DNA of 64,000 nt from an uncultured Lachnospiraceae bacterium. Its GTDB lineage: Bacteria > Bacillota > Clostridia > Lachnospirales > Lachnospiraceae. Both the position numbers and the translations under genes were made by a program. The DNA lies in the NCBI GenBank assembly GCA_902775895.1, contig CACYNO010000005.1, positions 36,922 to 100,921 of the forward strand, given 5' to 3'. How positions within the stretch are numbered: the stretch's first letter is position 1; each line of letters starts with the position of its first letter. This document shows positions 1-6,900 of the stretch, one piece after another. Below the pieces are notes generated by a model, which saw nothing but the letters and a program-made list of their open reading frames with translations, did not search any database and was not told the origin of the DNA.

Positions 1-104
1 TTATAAAAGAGATTGAATAAGTTGTTTTTTTAAATTGAAAAAAATCCCTAATTGATTAAAATATAAAAGACGAGATTAGATTTAATGATCAGGAGGATAA
101 ATAA

Positions 105-773
105 TTGGACACGCTTGAAGCAATAGAAAAAAGACATTCTGTAAGGGATTACGATGATAAGCCTATCGGGAAGGACACCGTTGATAAGCTTCAAAAAGTA
201 ATAGATAAAGTAAACTCCGAAAGTGGGCTTCACATTCAGCTTGTTCTGGATGAGCCTGAAGCCTTTAATGAGGAGCATTTATCTTATGGTAGGATACACG
301 GGGCAAAGAATTACATTGCACTTATTGGTCCTGACGATCAGGAATTGGAAGAAAAATGTGGATTTTACGGTGAGAAGGCTCTGCTGGAAGCTGTAAAGCT
401 TGGGCTTGATACATGCTGGGTAGGAAGCACGTATAAAAAGATGACAAGCGTTGTCGATATAAAAAAGGGAGAGCGCTTTCTGCTTATCATAGCCATTGGC
501 TGTGGTGTGAATGACGGCGAGCCTCACAAGAGTAAGTCCCTTGATGATACACTTATATCGGAGGGTGAAAGACCGGACTGGTTTATAAAGGGCGGAGAGG
601 CGGCGCTTCTTGCCCCTACCGCAATGAACCAGCAGAAGTTCCAATTTGTCCTGCATGATGATAACAAAGTGGAAGCCAAGACCTACAGGGCTTACTTTTG
701 TAAGACAGACCTTGGGATAGCAAAGTATCACTTTGAGGTCGGAGCGGGGAAAGATAATTTTGAGTGGAAATAA
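105..773 (+). CDS. Nitroreductase-family flavoprotein
   Basis: A 222-residue protein that looks like the FMN-dependent nitroreductase family, which uses NAD(P)H to reduce nitro compounds, quinones or related substrates. The N-terminus has the family's typical RHSVRDYDDKPI block, with a basic pair that normally contacts FMN phosphate. The middle part, around residues 85-115, has the EAVKLGLDTCWVG pattern of the second FMN-contact region. The start is a TTG placed seven bases after AGGAGG, and no nearby ATG has a comparable site. The length suits the shorter TM1586-like group. It is a single gene, closed by the hairpin region that belongs to the next locus. The substrate cannot be deduced. Confidence 0.8.
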   Translation: MDTLEAIEKRHSVRDYDDKPIGKDTVDKLQKVIDKVNSESGLHIQLVLDEPEAFNEEHLSYGRIHGAKNYIALIGPDDQELEEKCGFYGEKALLEAVKLGLDTCWVGSTYKKMTSVVDIKKGERFLLIIAIGCGVNDGEPHKSKSLDDTLISEGERPDWFIKGGEAALLAPTAMNQQKFQFVLHDDNKVEAKTYRAYFCKTDLGIAKYHFEVGAGKDNFEWK

Positions 774-794
774 TAAATGAGTAAATTCCCTAAT

Positions 795-822
795 TTGACT
801 TATAAGTAAAAAATGATATAAT
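795..822 (+). promoter_or_regulatory. Promoter of a candidate antitoxin RNA
   Basis: TTGACT and TATAAT are separated by 16 bases and point rightwards into a stretch without a protein gene. The predicted start near 829 would give a short RNA ending at the T-run at 906-911. Confidence 0.6.
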
Positions 823-828
823 CAAAAC

Positions 829-912
829 GAAAAGAGCGGTACTAAGTTGCGCCGCTCTTGTGATTAGATAACCGTCCTAAGAGGGTTCAAAAATCTTAAG
901 GACGGTTTTTTA
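829..912 (+). ncRNA. Candidate antisense antitoxin RNA (type I TA locus 1)
   Basis: The segment has its own promoter, a first hairpin (AGAGCGG with CCGCTCT, 833-857) and a final hairpin built from CCGTCCT and AGGACGG followed by six T residues. Its last bases overlap the 3' end of the small toxin-like gene on the other strand, and the rest is complementary to that gene's predicted 3' UTR. That is the usual arrangement of a type I antitoxin of the Fst/RatA kind. The ends are estimated from promoter and terminator positions, not measured. Confidence 0.5.
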
Positions 913-990
913 ATCTCTACTTATAGTGTAGAGGAGTGCCATTAACGATATTAACAGATTGTAAAAAGCAATCAAAGTATCAATCGTCAT
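910..990 (-). CDS. Small hydrophobic holin-like toxin candidate
   Basis: A 26-residue reading frame, MTIDTLIAFYNLLISLMALL followed by YTISRD, with one predicted membrane helix. It has an excellent ribosome binding site, AAGGAGGTGA, seven bases before the ATG. Size, hydrophobic core and charged tail resemble the short putative holin-like type I toxins of Firmicutes. An opposing promoter-terminator unit lies over its 3' end, and a terminator-like hairpin (831-857, read leftwards) would end its mRNA. It is too short for ordinary gene calling. Function is inferred from architecture, not from a matched homologue. Confidence 0.5.
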   Translation of the reverse strand: MTIDTLIAFYNLLISLMALLYTISRD

Positions 991-1043
991 GGCATCTCAC
1001 CTCCTTGCATGACCAAGGGGGCTGCAACCGTTCCCGCCGGAAC

Positions 1044-1072
1044 AATATAACATACAAACAGATGTTTGTAAA
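1044..1072 (-). promoter_or_regulatory. Toxin 1 promoter with a palindromic LexA-like operator
   Basis: Read leftwards, TTTACA and TATATT are separated by 17 bases. The spacer is filled by an 18-bp palindrome at 1053-1070 with arms TACAAAC and GTTTGTA around AGAT. The core CAAAC-N4-GTTTG differs from the Gram-positive LexA consensus CGAAC-N4-GTTCG at two of ten arm positions. An operator is therefore likely; its assignment to LexA is inference. Confidence 0.45.
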
Positions 1073-1120
1073 TATTTTTAAAGACACGCCGACGCAAAAA
1101 TTAGAAGGCGTGTTTTTTTA

Positions 1121-1213
1121 TTTGAAAATCATTTTGGTGACAAAAGAACCGTCCCCCTGTCACCATTTGACAAAAACGCCCGGACATATTACAATTTGAA
1201 AACCATTTTCAAT
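1121..1213 (+). promoter_or_regulatory. Two Fur/Zur-like operator boxes before the fur-family gene
   Basis: At 1196-1212 there is a perfect inverted repeat, TTGAAAA-CCA-TTTTCAA. A second, partly degenerate copy, TTGAAAATCATTTTGG, lies about 73 bases upstream near 1123-1138. The perfect copy ends about 20 bases before the start codon of the Fur-family gene, which fits zinc-dependent autoregulation of that gene and the znu genes behind it. A dispersed repeat copy lies between the two boxes. Confidence 0.5.
1136..1164. repeat. Dispersed GGGGACGGTTCT-type repeat, copy 1
   Basis: A short unit with terminal GGTGAC and GTCACC complements and an internal AGAACCGTCCCCC core. A near-identical unit lies at 3373-3401, and the same core builds the large hairpin at 48980-49061. 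Confidence 0.6.
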
Positions 1214-1232
1214 TTCACCAAACGGAGTATAT

Positions 1233-1646
1233 ATGAACAAAACAGGCTACAAGACAAAGCAAAAGCAGGAACTGCTGGAATATCTGAAAAGCTGCGGAGG
1301 AGATCACATAACCGCAAACGACGTGTGCGAGCACTTCAAGGAGTGCGGCAGTCCTATCGGGCTTACTACCGTTTACCGCCACCTGGAGAGAATGGTGGAT
1401 GACGGGGTAGTCAGCAAGTACATAATCGACGCCAACACCCCTGCCTGCTTTGAATATATCTCGGAGGGTGAGCATGGGAAGGATGAGGTTTGTTTTCATT
1501 GCAAATGCGAAAAATGCGGAAAGCTGATCCACATGCATTGTGACGAATTAAATGAGATTAAGGAGCATCTTTTTTCTCATCACGGATTTAATATAAACAG
1601 CATGCGTACTGTTTTTTACGGTGTGTGTAAGGATTGCTCAAAATAA
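1233..1646 (+). CDS. zur: Fur-family metal regulator, probably Zur
   Basis: A 137-residue Fur-family repressor. The N-terminal half is a winged helix with the family pattern ITANDVCEHF...GLTTVYRHLERM. The C-terminal half has the dimerisation and metal region, with two CxxC-type pairs (CKCEKCG near residue 89 and CKDC near the end) for structural zinc. It starts 18 bases before the end of an upstream AT-rich stretch carrying a Fur-like box. A lipoprotein, ATPase and permease of the zinc/manganese uptake family follow directly on the same strand, so zinc sensing is the likely role. Fur or PerR activity cannot be excluded from sequence alone. Confidence 0.75.
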   Translation: MNKTGYKTKQKQELLEYLKSCGGDHITANDVCEHFKECGSPIGLTTVYRHLERMVDDGVVSKYIIDANTPACFEYISEGEHGKDEVCFHCKCEKCGKLIHMHCDELNEIKEHLFSHHGFNINSMRTVFYGVCKDCSK

Positions 1647-1664
1647 AAGGAGAAGCTTTGTATT

Positions 1665-2666
1665 ATGAAAAAGAAGATTTTTACGGCGGCTATGGCTGTA
1701 GCGGGAGCCTGCGTTTTTGCCGGTTGTACAGGAGCAGGTACGGTAGGTACGACAGAGACCACAGAGACACATGTGTCTGAAGATGAATATAAGATGAAGA
1801 TAGTAACCACCACTTTCCCTCAGTATGACTGGGTGAAAAATGTGCTGGGTGAAAGGGCAAATGAGGTGGAGATAACCCTTCTTTGCGACAACGGAACGGA
1901 TATGCACAGTTACCAGCCGACTTTTGAGGACGTAATGAAAATATCCGAAGCGGATGTTTTTCTTTATGTTGGCGGAGAATCTGATGAGTGGGTCACGAAT
2001 ATAATAAGGGATGCAAACAGAGAAGAAAAATTTGCATTCAGTCTTATAGAGATGCTGGGTGACAGAGTGAAAGAGGAAGAAAGACCTGAGGGGATGCAGG
2101 AAAACGGTGAAGAGGAAGAGGAAAAGCAGGTAGACGAGCATGTATGGCTTTCTTTAAAGAATGCTGAAATCTTAGCGGAAGAAATTGCGGAAATACTTAT
2201 TGTATTGGATGAAGATACGAGTCCCGATTTTTATCAGGATAATACGGAAAAATACATTAAAGAACTGGAAATGCTGGACTCTGAATATACGGATGCCGTA
2301 AACAGCGCATCCGTAAAGACGCTTTTGTTTGCGGACCGTTTTCCCTTCAGGTATATGACAGATGATTACGGAATTGAGTATTATGCGGCTTTTGACGGAT
2401 GCGAGGCAGATACTGAGGCAAGTTTCGAGACCATTGCATTTCTTTCGAAAAAAGTCGATGAGCTTTCACTAAAGAACATAATAAAGATCGACGGAAGCGA
2501 CGGAAAGATAGCAGAGACCATCAAGTCAAATACGCAGTCAAAGGATCAAAATATAATTGAACTTGATTCCATGCAGTCGGTAAAGGATTCGGATATTGAA
2601 GCCGGAACAAGTTATATTTCCATAATGGAAAAAAATCTTAAGGTATTAAAAGAAGCACTAAAGTAA
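1665..2666 (+). CDS. znuA: Metal ABC transporter substrate-binding lipoprotein (ZnuA/AdcA type)
   Basis: A 333-residue lipoprotein with a signal peptide ending in the lipobox FAGC. The mature protein shows the cluster A-I metal-binding fold: VTTTFPQYDW at the start, DMHSYQPT with one predicted metal-ligand His, and DEHVWLSLKNA with a second. A short acidic Glu-rich stretch lies before the second His, where zinc binders often carry a flexible metal-collecting loop. The third position usually holds another His, but here the region reads LFADRFPFRY. It captures zinc outside the cell for the ATPase and permease encoded next. Manganese is the main alternative. Confidence 0.8.
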   Translation: MKKKIFTAAMAVAGACVFAGCTGAGTVGTTETTETHVSEDEYKMKIVTTTFPQYDWVKNVLGERANEVEITLLCDNGTDMHSYQPTFEDVMKISEADVFLYVGGESDEWVTNIIRDANREEKFAFSLIEMLGDRVKEEERPEGMQENGEEEEEKQVDEHVWLSLKNAEILAEEIAEILIVLDEDTSPDFYQDNTEKYIKELEMLDSEYTDAVNSASVKTLLFADRFPFRYMTDDYGIEYYAAFDGCEADTEASFETIAFLSKKVDELSLKNIIKIDGSDGKIAETIKSNTQSKDQNIIELDSMQSVKDSDIEAGTSYISIMEKNLKVLKEALK

Positions 2667-2678
2667 CAGGGAGAGATC

Positions 2679-3374
2679 ATGGCACTTATCACGGTATCAG
2701 GGTTATCAGTCGGTTATGACTCCAATGTTATAGCGAATGATATAGATTTTGAAGTAAATAAAGGTGATTACCTGGCCGTAGTGGGTGAGAACGGATCCGG
2801 TAAATCAACTCTTATGAAGACTTTGCTGGGGCTGCAGCACCCCTTAAAGGGGAAAGTGACTTTGGGTGACGGCTTAAAGAAAAATGAGATCGGTTATCTT
2901 CCCCAGCAGACTCTTGTGCAAAAAGACTTCCCGGCATCGGTCCGGGAGATTGTGCTTTCAGGGTGTCAATCAAGAGCGGGACTGCGTCCGTTCTACAATG
3001 CTGCCGAAAAAAAACTGGCACAGGAAAATATGGAACGCATGAATGTGGAAGGGTTTGCTGGGAAATGTTACAGACAGCTATCGGGAGGGCAGCAGCAAAG
3101 AGTCCTTCTTGCAAGAGCCCTTTGCGCATCTAGAAGCCTTTTGCTCCTGGACGAGCCGGTGTCCGGTCTTGACCCCAAAGCCACGGCGGATATGTATGAT
3201 GCGATAAAGCGGTTAAACGATGAAGGCGTGACGATCATAATGATCTCCCACGACGTGAGTGCGGCGTTACGCTTTGCAACGCATATACTGCACATGAGAA
3301 ACACCCCGGTCTTTATGACAAAGGATGAGTACAAAAACAGTGATCTGGGAAAATGTTATTTATCAGTTGGATGA
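2679..3374 (+). CDS. znuC: Zinc ABC transporter ATP-binding protein
   Basis: A 231-residue ATPase subunit. It has Walker A GENGSGKS near residue 37, the signature LSGGQQQR near 135, Walker B LLLLDEPVSGLD near 155, and the switch histidine in ISHDVS. It starts 12 bases after the binding-protein gene, behind a GGGAGAG site. By family and position it powers import of the metal captured by the preceding lipoprotein. The membrane partner begins 45 bases later, with a dispersed repeat copy in between. Confidence 0.85.
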   Translation: MALITVSGLSVGYDSNVIANDIDFEVNKGDYLAVVGENGSGKSTLMKTLLGLQHPLKGKVTLGDGLKKNEIGYLPQQTLVQKDFPASVREIVLSGCQSRAGLRPFYNAAEKKLAQENMERMNVEGFAGKCYRQLSGGQQQRVLLARALCASRSLLLLDEPVSGLDPKATADMYDAIKRLNDEGVTIIMISHDVSAALRFATHILHMRNTPVFMTKDEYKNSDLGKCYLSVG

Positions 3375-3401
3375 TGACAAAAGAACCGTTCCCCTGTCAT
3401 C
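3373..3401. repeat. Dispersed GGGGACGGTTCT-type repeat, copy 2
   Basis: GATGAC and GTCATC form the ends and AGAACCGTTCCCC the core. It differs from the copy at 1136-1164 in only a few positions and occupies the gap between the ATPase and permease genes, so it would be transcribed within the operon. Confidence 0.6.
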
Positions 3402-3419
3402 ACCGAGAAAGGAGAAAAA

Positions 3420-4256
3420 ATGAGCGGAAGTATCGCAACATATCTTGAATATCCCTTTGTGCGTTATGCCCTTATTGTCGGCATGCTGATTGCGCTGTGC
3501 TCATCTCTTTTCGGTGTGACCCTTGTGTTAAAGAGATTTTCCTTTATAGGAGACGGTCTTTCCCATGTGGCGTTTGGCGCCATGGCTGTGGCAAGTGTGG
3601 TGAACCTCACCAACCAGATGATACTCGTGCTTCCCATAACCGTAGGGTGTGCCATACTTATGCTGCGTGCAGGGCAAAACAGCCGCATAAGAGGGGATGC
3701 CATGGTGGCAATGGTATCGGTGGGGGCGCTTGCATTCGGATATCTCATAATGAATCTTTTTTCCACATCCACGAACCTCTCGGGTGATGTGTGTACAACG
3801 CTTTTCGGCTCGACCTCGATACTTACCCTGACGGAACAAGACGTGCTTTTATCTGCGATCCTTTCCCTGGCTGTCGTTGCGGTATTTATAATTTTCTATA
3901 ATAAGATATTTGCCGTGACATTTGATGAGAGTTTTTCAAAAGCAACCGGTACCAATGCGGGAGCATATAATCTTCTGATAGCCGTTGTCATATCGGTGGT
4001 GATAGTTGTTGCAATGCAGCTTGTGGGTTCCCTTCTTATATCCGCCCTTGTGGTATTCCCGGCACTTTCCGCCATGAGGATCTTCGGAAGCTTTAAGAAG
4101 GTGACTGTTTTTTCCGCAGTGCTTTCCGTGTCATGCGCCTTTGCCGGGATGATAATATCCATGGCGGCGGGAACTCCCGTGGGCGCTACCATAGTCATGG
4201 TGGATATAGCTGCGTTTTTTATATGTTTTATTATAGGAGTTGTTGGAAGAAGATAA
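3420..4256 (+). CDS. znuB: Zinc ABC transporter permease
   Basis: A 278-residue integral membrane protein of the ABC-3 family with about eight hydrophobic segments. The family block FSFIGDGLSHVAFGAMA lies near residue 40, where these permeases have a conserved His. The coupling region follows a KATGTNAGAYN segment near residue 175. The ATG sits behind GAAAGGAGAAAAA. It completes the regulator-binding protein-ATPase-permease zinc uptake operon, and a terminator follows about 60 bases downstream. Confidence 0.85.
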   Translation: MSGSIATYLEYPFVRYALIVGMLIALCSSLFGVTLVLKRFSFIGDGLSHVAFGAMAVASVVNLTNQMILVLPITVGCAILMLRAGQNSRIRGDAMVAMVSVGALAFGYLIMNLFSTSTNLSGDVCTTLFGSTSILTLTEQDVLLSAILSLAVVAVFIIFYNKIFAVTFDESFSKATGTNAGAYNLLIAVVISVVIVVAMQLVGSLLISALVVFPALSAMRIFGSFKKVTVFSAVLSVSCAFAGMIISMAAGTPVGATIVMVDIAAFFICFIIGVVGRR

Positions 4257-4317
4257 ATCACGGTCGCTGTTTTAAAATCTCCCAATATCAAAATATATTA
4301 ATGAAAAGCATACTGTT

Positions 4318-4351
4318 TGAAAAAACTGCGGCAGTTTCTGTCGCAGTTTTT
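4318..4351. terminator. Rho-independent terminator after the zinc operon
   Basis: AAAACTGCG and CGCAGTTTTT form a stem around a ten-base loop with T residues behind it. A T-run also precedes it on the other strand, so it may also end the leftward gene that stops at 4484. Confidence 0.65.
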
Positions 4352-4483
4352 GAGTTTATGCTTTTTATTCTTGTTCATACCGGATCATTGCTCTGTAAAT
4401 TCTTCAGGACCGGGTTCTACAGTTTGGAAAGGTAAATCATGGAACTGTGATTATTCAAAAGGCAGAAAACACCTGCCTTATAT

Positions 4484-4783
4484 TCACCCCGCAAGCAACT
4501 GAACTTTCTCGTTTCTGAAAGTAAAAAACTCACCCATAGTCTTACTGATCGCAGCCCGTACAAGCTCCCTGGTATTAACTCCGTCTTTCTTATAAACACC
4601 GCTTGCAAACAGCCTCTGAACAGTTCTTTCAAGAAGAGTGATCTTCTTGCCTCCGAAATCCTTAACGGTCATAAGTATCTTGGGGATGTAGCGTTTATTG
4701 ATGCTCAGGCTCATCTGACCGATGATGAGCATTTCAAGTATTCTTTTTTTGGATGCAGTAAAAACGTTCTGTAAAGTACTCAT
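4484..4783 (-). CDS. Hypothetical protein, 99 residues
   Basis: A leftward 99-residue protein with GAAGGGAGCG before its ATG. It is mixed charged and hydrophobic with no signal peptide or clear membrane helix. Features include a SKKRILEMLIIGQMSLS segment and a C-terminal half rich in Arg and Lys. I do not recognise the family. The codon pattern and ribosome site support a real gene. It stands alone between the convergent zinc operon and the divergent DUF1836 gene. Confidence 0.6.
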   Translation of the reverse strand: MSTLQNVFTASKKRILEMLIIGQMSLSINKRYIPKILMTVKDFGGKKITLLERTVQRLFASGVYKKDGVNTRELVRAAISKTMGEFFTFRNEKVQLLAG

Positions 4784-4965
4784 AATTCGCTCCCTTCATA
4801 TCAAATAACACATTAGCAGTTTTTGAAAAACTGATTAAATCCGAGATAAATATAAAATATACCCCAAACTCGGTCAAGGGTTTTTCAAAAACCTTTATAA
4901 AGGTTTATTGAATTTTTATATTAAGAGATATATAATTAAAAAAATTTTAAGGAGGTTTTGCCGGT

Positions 4966-5556
4966 ATGGGTGTGGAAGCGTATGATCCGGGAAAGGGAAA
5001 GGCCGATCAGATAGTAAAGTTGAGGGCCGCCAAAGCGAGTATCATGTTTGAAAAAGAGAAGCTTTCTTTAATAGAAAACTTCAAATTCCCTGCGTATAAC
5101 GAGATACCCGATGTGGGTCTTTATCTGGAGCAGACAGGAAAATATATCAACGGCTTTTTGAGTCCTATACTGGGGACTGATCTTACAGGATCAATGATCA
5201 GCAATTACGTTAAGCAGAAGATCATACCGAACCCTGAGAAGAAGCAGTACTACAGGGATCATATTATCGACCTTATCATAATAGATGTGGCAAAACCCAT
5301 TTTATCTCTTGAAAATATCAAAAAAGTTCTGGAAACGGAGATGTCTCATTCTGACCGCAAGACCATGTATGAGAAGTTCTGCGGTATCTTTGAAGATACG
5401 CTGAAGAAGACATTCCATTTTATCGATGATAAGTCTAAGAAAGCAGAAAGCGGTGATACCACTATCATGTGCTATTTATCAGCTGCGGTTTCCTATAAGA
5501 TCTATCTGGATATCTGCTGTGACAAAGTGCCCGATGAGGAAAAAACAAAAAAATAA
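4966..5556 (+). CDS. DUF1836-family protein
   Basis: A 196-residue cytosolic protein that resembles the Firmicutes DUF1836 family. The central block PDVGLYLEQTGKYINGFLSPI...TGSMISNYVKQKIIPNP looks like a MerR-style helix-turn-helix, which is typical of that family. No enzymatic motif is visible. The ATG follows AAGGAGGTTTTGCCGGT. The gene ends in an A/T-only palindrome near 5548-5572 that may terminate transcription, directly before a promoter-like motif of the next operon. The role is unknown; DNA binding is a reasonable guess from the fold. Confidence 0.65.
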   Translation: MGVEAYDPGKGKADQIVKLRAAKASIMFEKEKLSLIENFKFPAYNEIPDVGLYLEQTGKYINGFLSPILGTDLTGSMISNYVKQKIIPNPEKKQYYRDHIIDLIIIDVAKPILSLENIKKVLETEMSHSDRKTMYEKFCGIFEDTLKKTFHFIDDKSKKAESGDTTIMCYLSAAVSYKIYLDICCDKVPDEEKTKK

Positions 5557-5573
5557 AAAATTTTTTATTTTGT

Positions 5574-5602
5574 GCAATAAAATTACTCCTGCATGCGTTA
5601 TA
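5574..5602 (+). promoter_or_regulatory. Candidate ECF-sigma promoter, copy 1
   Basis: GCAATAAAA, ten bases, then ATGCGTTATA, ending 42 bases before the PepSY gene start. The same two blocks with the same ten-base gap recur at 33915-33943 before a carbonic-anhydrase lipoprotein. The position suits a promoter, and the operon it precedes encodes an ECF sigma factor, which such promoters commonly autoregulate. Confidence 0.6.
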
Positions 5603-5644
5603 TAGGTGAGGAGAAAAAACACGCATTTTGAAAGGAGTAATAAA

Positions 5645-6262
5645 ATGAAAAACACAAAAAGAAGAATCATAGGTATCATGTCCGCTCTTGCGGCAAGCAC
5701 GGTAGTATCTCTCGGGAGCGTAGCAGTAACGCCTGCAGAGACATATGCAGCGGTGGCTGCAACAAAGGCTTCCGCGATGGTGAGCAGACAGGCTGCTAAG
5801 AACACTGCATTAAACCATGCTAAGGCAAAGGCAAATGCGATCAAAGGTTACGAGATCGAGCTGGAATACAAAAAAGGTGTTCCTTATTACGATATAGAAT
5901 TCAAATACAACAATTATGAATATGATTATCTGATCAATGCAAAGACAGGCAAGATCGCAAAAGTTGAGAAAAAGGTGATCAAGACCGCAAAGAAGGCAAC
6001 GACAACAAAGATAACGACAAAGACCGCAGCAAAGGCTACGACAAATAATGCTGTAAAGATTACGGCTGCACAGGCAAAGAGCACGGCGTTAAGCCATGCG
6101 AAACTTTCCGCATCCAAGATATTTGCTTACAAATGCAAGCTGGATAAGGAAGGCAGGATCTACGTTTATGAGATTGAGTTTAAGTCCGGAAGATTCGAGT
6201 ATGAATATGAGATAAATGCTTCAACGGGAAAGATAACGGATTTTGAAAAAGAACGCATCTGA
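5645..6262 (+). CDS. Secreted protein with two PepSY domains
   Basis: A 205-residue exported protein. A signal peptide covers about residues 1-37, with Ala-rich cleavage around AETYAAVA. Two PepSY-type repeats follow at about 50-108 and 148-203, each with the order ALxHA, YxIEF, YEYxYxINAxTGKI. A basic Lys/Thr/Ala-rich linker joins them. The ATG at 5645 follows AAAGGAGTAATAAA. PepSY domains are small extracellular modules often tied to peptidase inhibition or envelope sensing. The same repeat type recurs twice in the membrane protein two genes downstream, so the three genes probably act as one envelope-response unit. Confidence 0.75.
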   Translation: MKNTKRRIIGIMSALAASTVVSLGSVAVTPAETYAAVAATKASAMVSRQAAKNTALNHAKAKANAIKGYEIELEYKKGVPYYDIEFKYNNYEYDYLINAKTGKIAKVEKKVIKTAKKATTTKITTKTAAKATTNNAVKITAAQAKSTALSHAKLSASKIFAYKCKLDKEGRIYVYEIEFKSGRFEYEYEINASTGKITDFEKERI

Positions 6263-6297
6263 GAAAAGCGGATTAAAAGTGAAGGGCAGGTGAGGGG

Positions 6298-6900
6298 ATG
6301 GCAGACGGCGCTGACAATGTGATGAATATTGAAGATTGGAAAGAAAGTAGTAAGGGTCAGGACTTTCTTTTGGAAAAGTGTATCTTAAAGATCGCCAAAG
6401 GAAAGATCGATTATATGAAAGACTTATACGATCAAACCAGCGCGTCTGTTTACGGACTTGCCCTTTCCATTTTAAAAAATCCTGATGACGCTAAGGATGT
6501 ACTTCACGACTGTTTTCTGAAGATCCACAGAGGCGCCTCCGGATATACATCCGGGGGTAAACCTCTTGCGTGGATCTTTACGATAACAAAGAATCTCTGC
6601 ATCCAAAAGATCAGGGAGAACTCCAAAATGGTTGATATCCCCGAGGATCAAAGCCTGGAGGATCATCTGAAAGCCGATGATGATATGTCCGTTGAAGACA
6701 GTATGATAATCAAAGAATGTCTTACGATTTTAAGTGATGATGAAAGACAGATTGTGGTTCTTCATGCCGTATCAGGTTACAAGCACAAAGATATAGCAGA
6801 TCTTATGGAGATGCCGCTTCCTACGGTTTTATCAAAATATAATCGTGCTCTTAAGAAACTTAAAGAACGGATTACAAAAGGAGGTACTTATGACGAATGA
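6298..6900 (+). CDS. ECF-type RNA polymerase sigma factor
   Basis: A 200-residue sigma-70 family protein of the extracytoplasmic-function class. Region 2 spans about residues 38-105 (LYDQTSASVYGLALSILKN, DDAKDVLHDCFLKI, AWIFTITKNL), and region 4 about 138-192 (LSDDERQIVVLHAVSGYKHKDIADLM with a helix-turn-helix). The usual sigma-3 domain is absent, as expected. The start at 6298 follows AGGTGAGGGG. The next gene overlaps its end by 11 bases and encodes a single-pass membrane protein that is the likely anti-sigma factor. The operon is preceded by a motif shared with a distant lipoprotein gene. Confidence 0.85.
   Translation: MADGADNVMNIEDWKESSKGQDFLLEKCILKIAKGKIDYMKDLYDQTSASVYGLALSILKNPDDAKDVLHDCFLKIHRGASGYTSGGKPLAWIFTITKNLCIQKIRENSKMVDIPEDQSLEDHLKADDDMSVEDSMIIKECLTILSDDERQIVVLHAVSGYKHKDIADLMEMPLPTVLSKYNRALKKLKERITKGGTYDE

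Noticed and set aside
936-1199. Rightward 87-residue open frame
   Set aside because: It crosses the toxin promoter, the palindrome, the dispersed repeat and a Fur box, has no ribosome site and odd composition.
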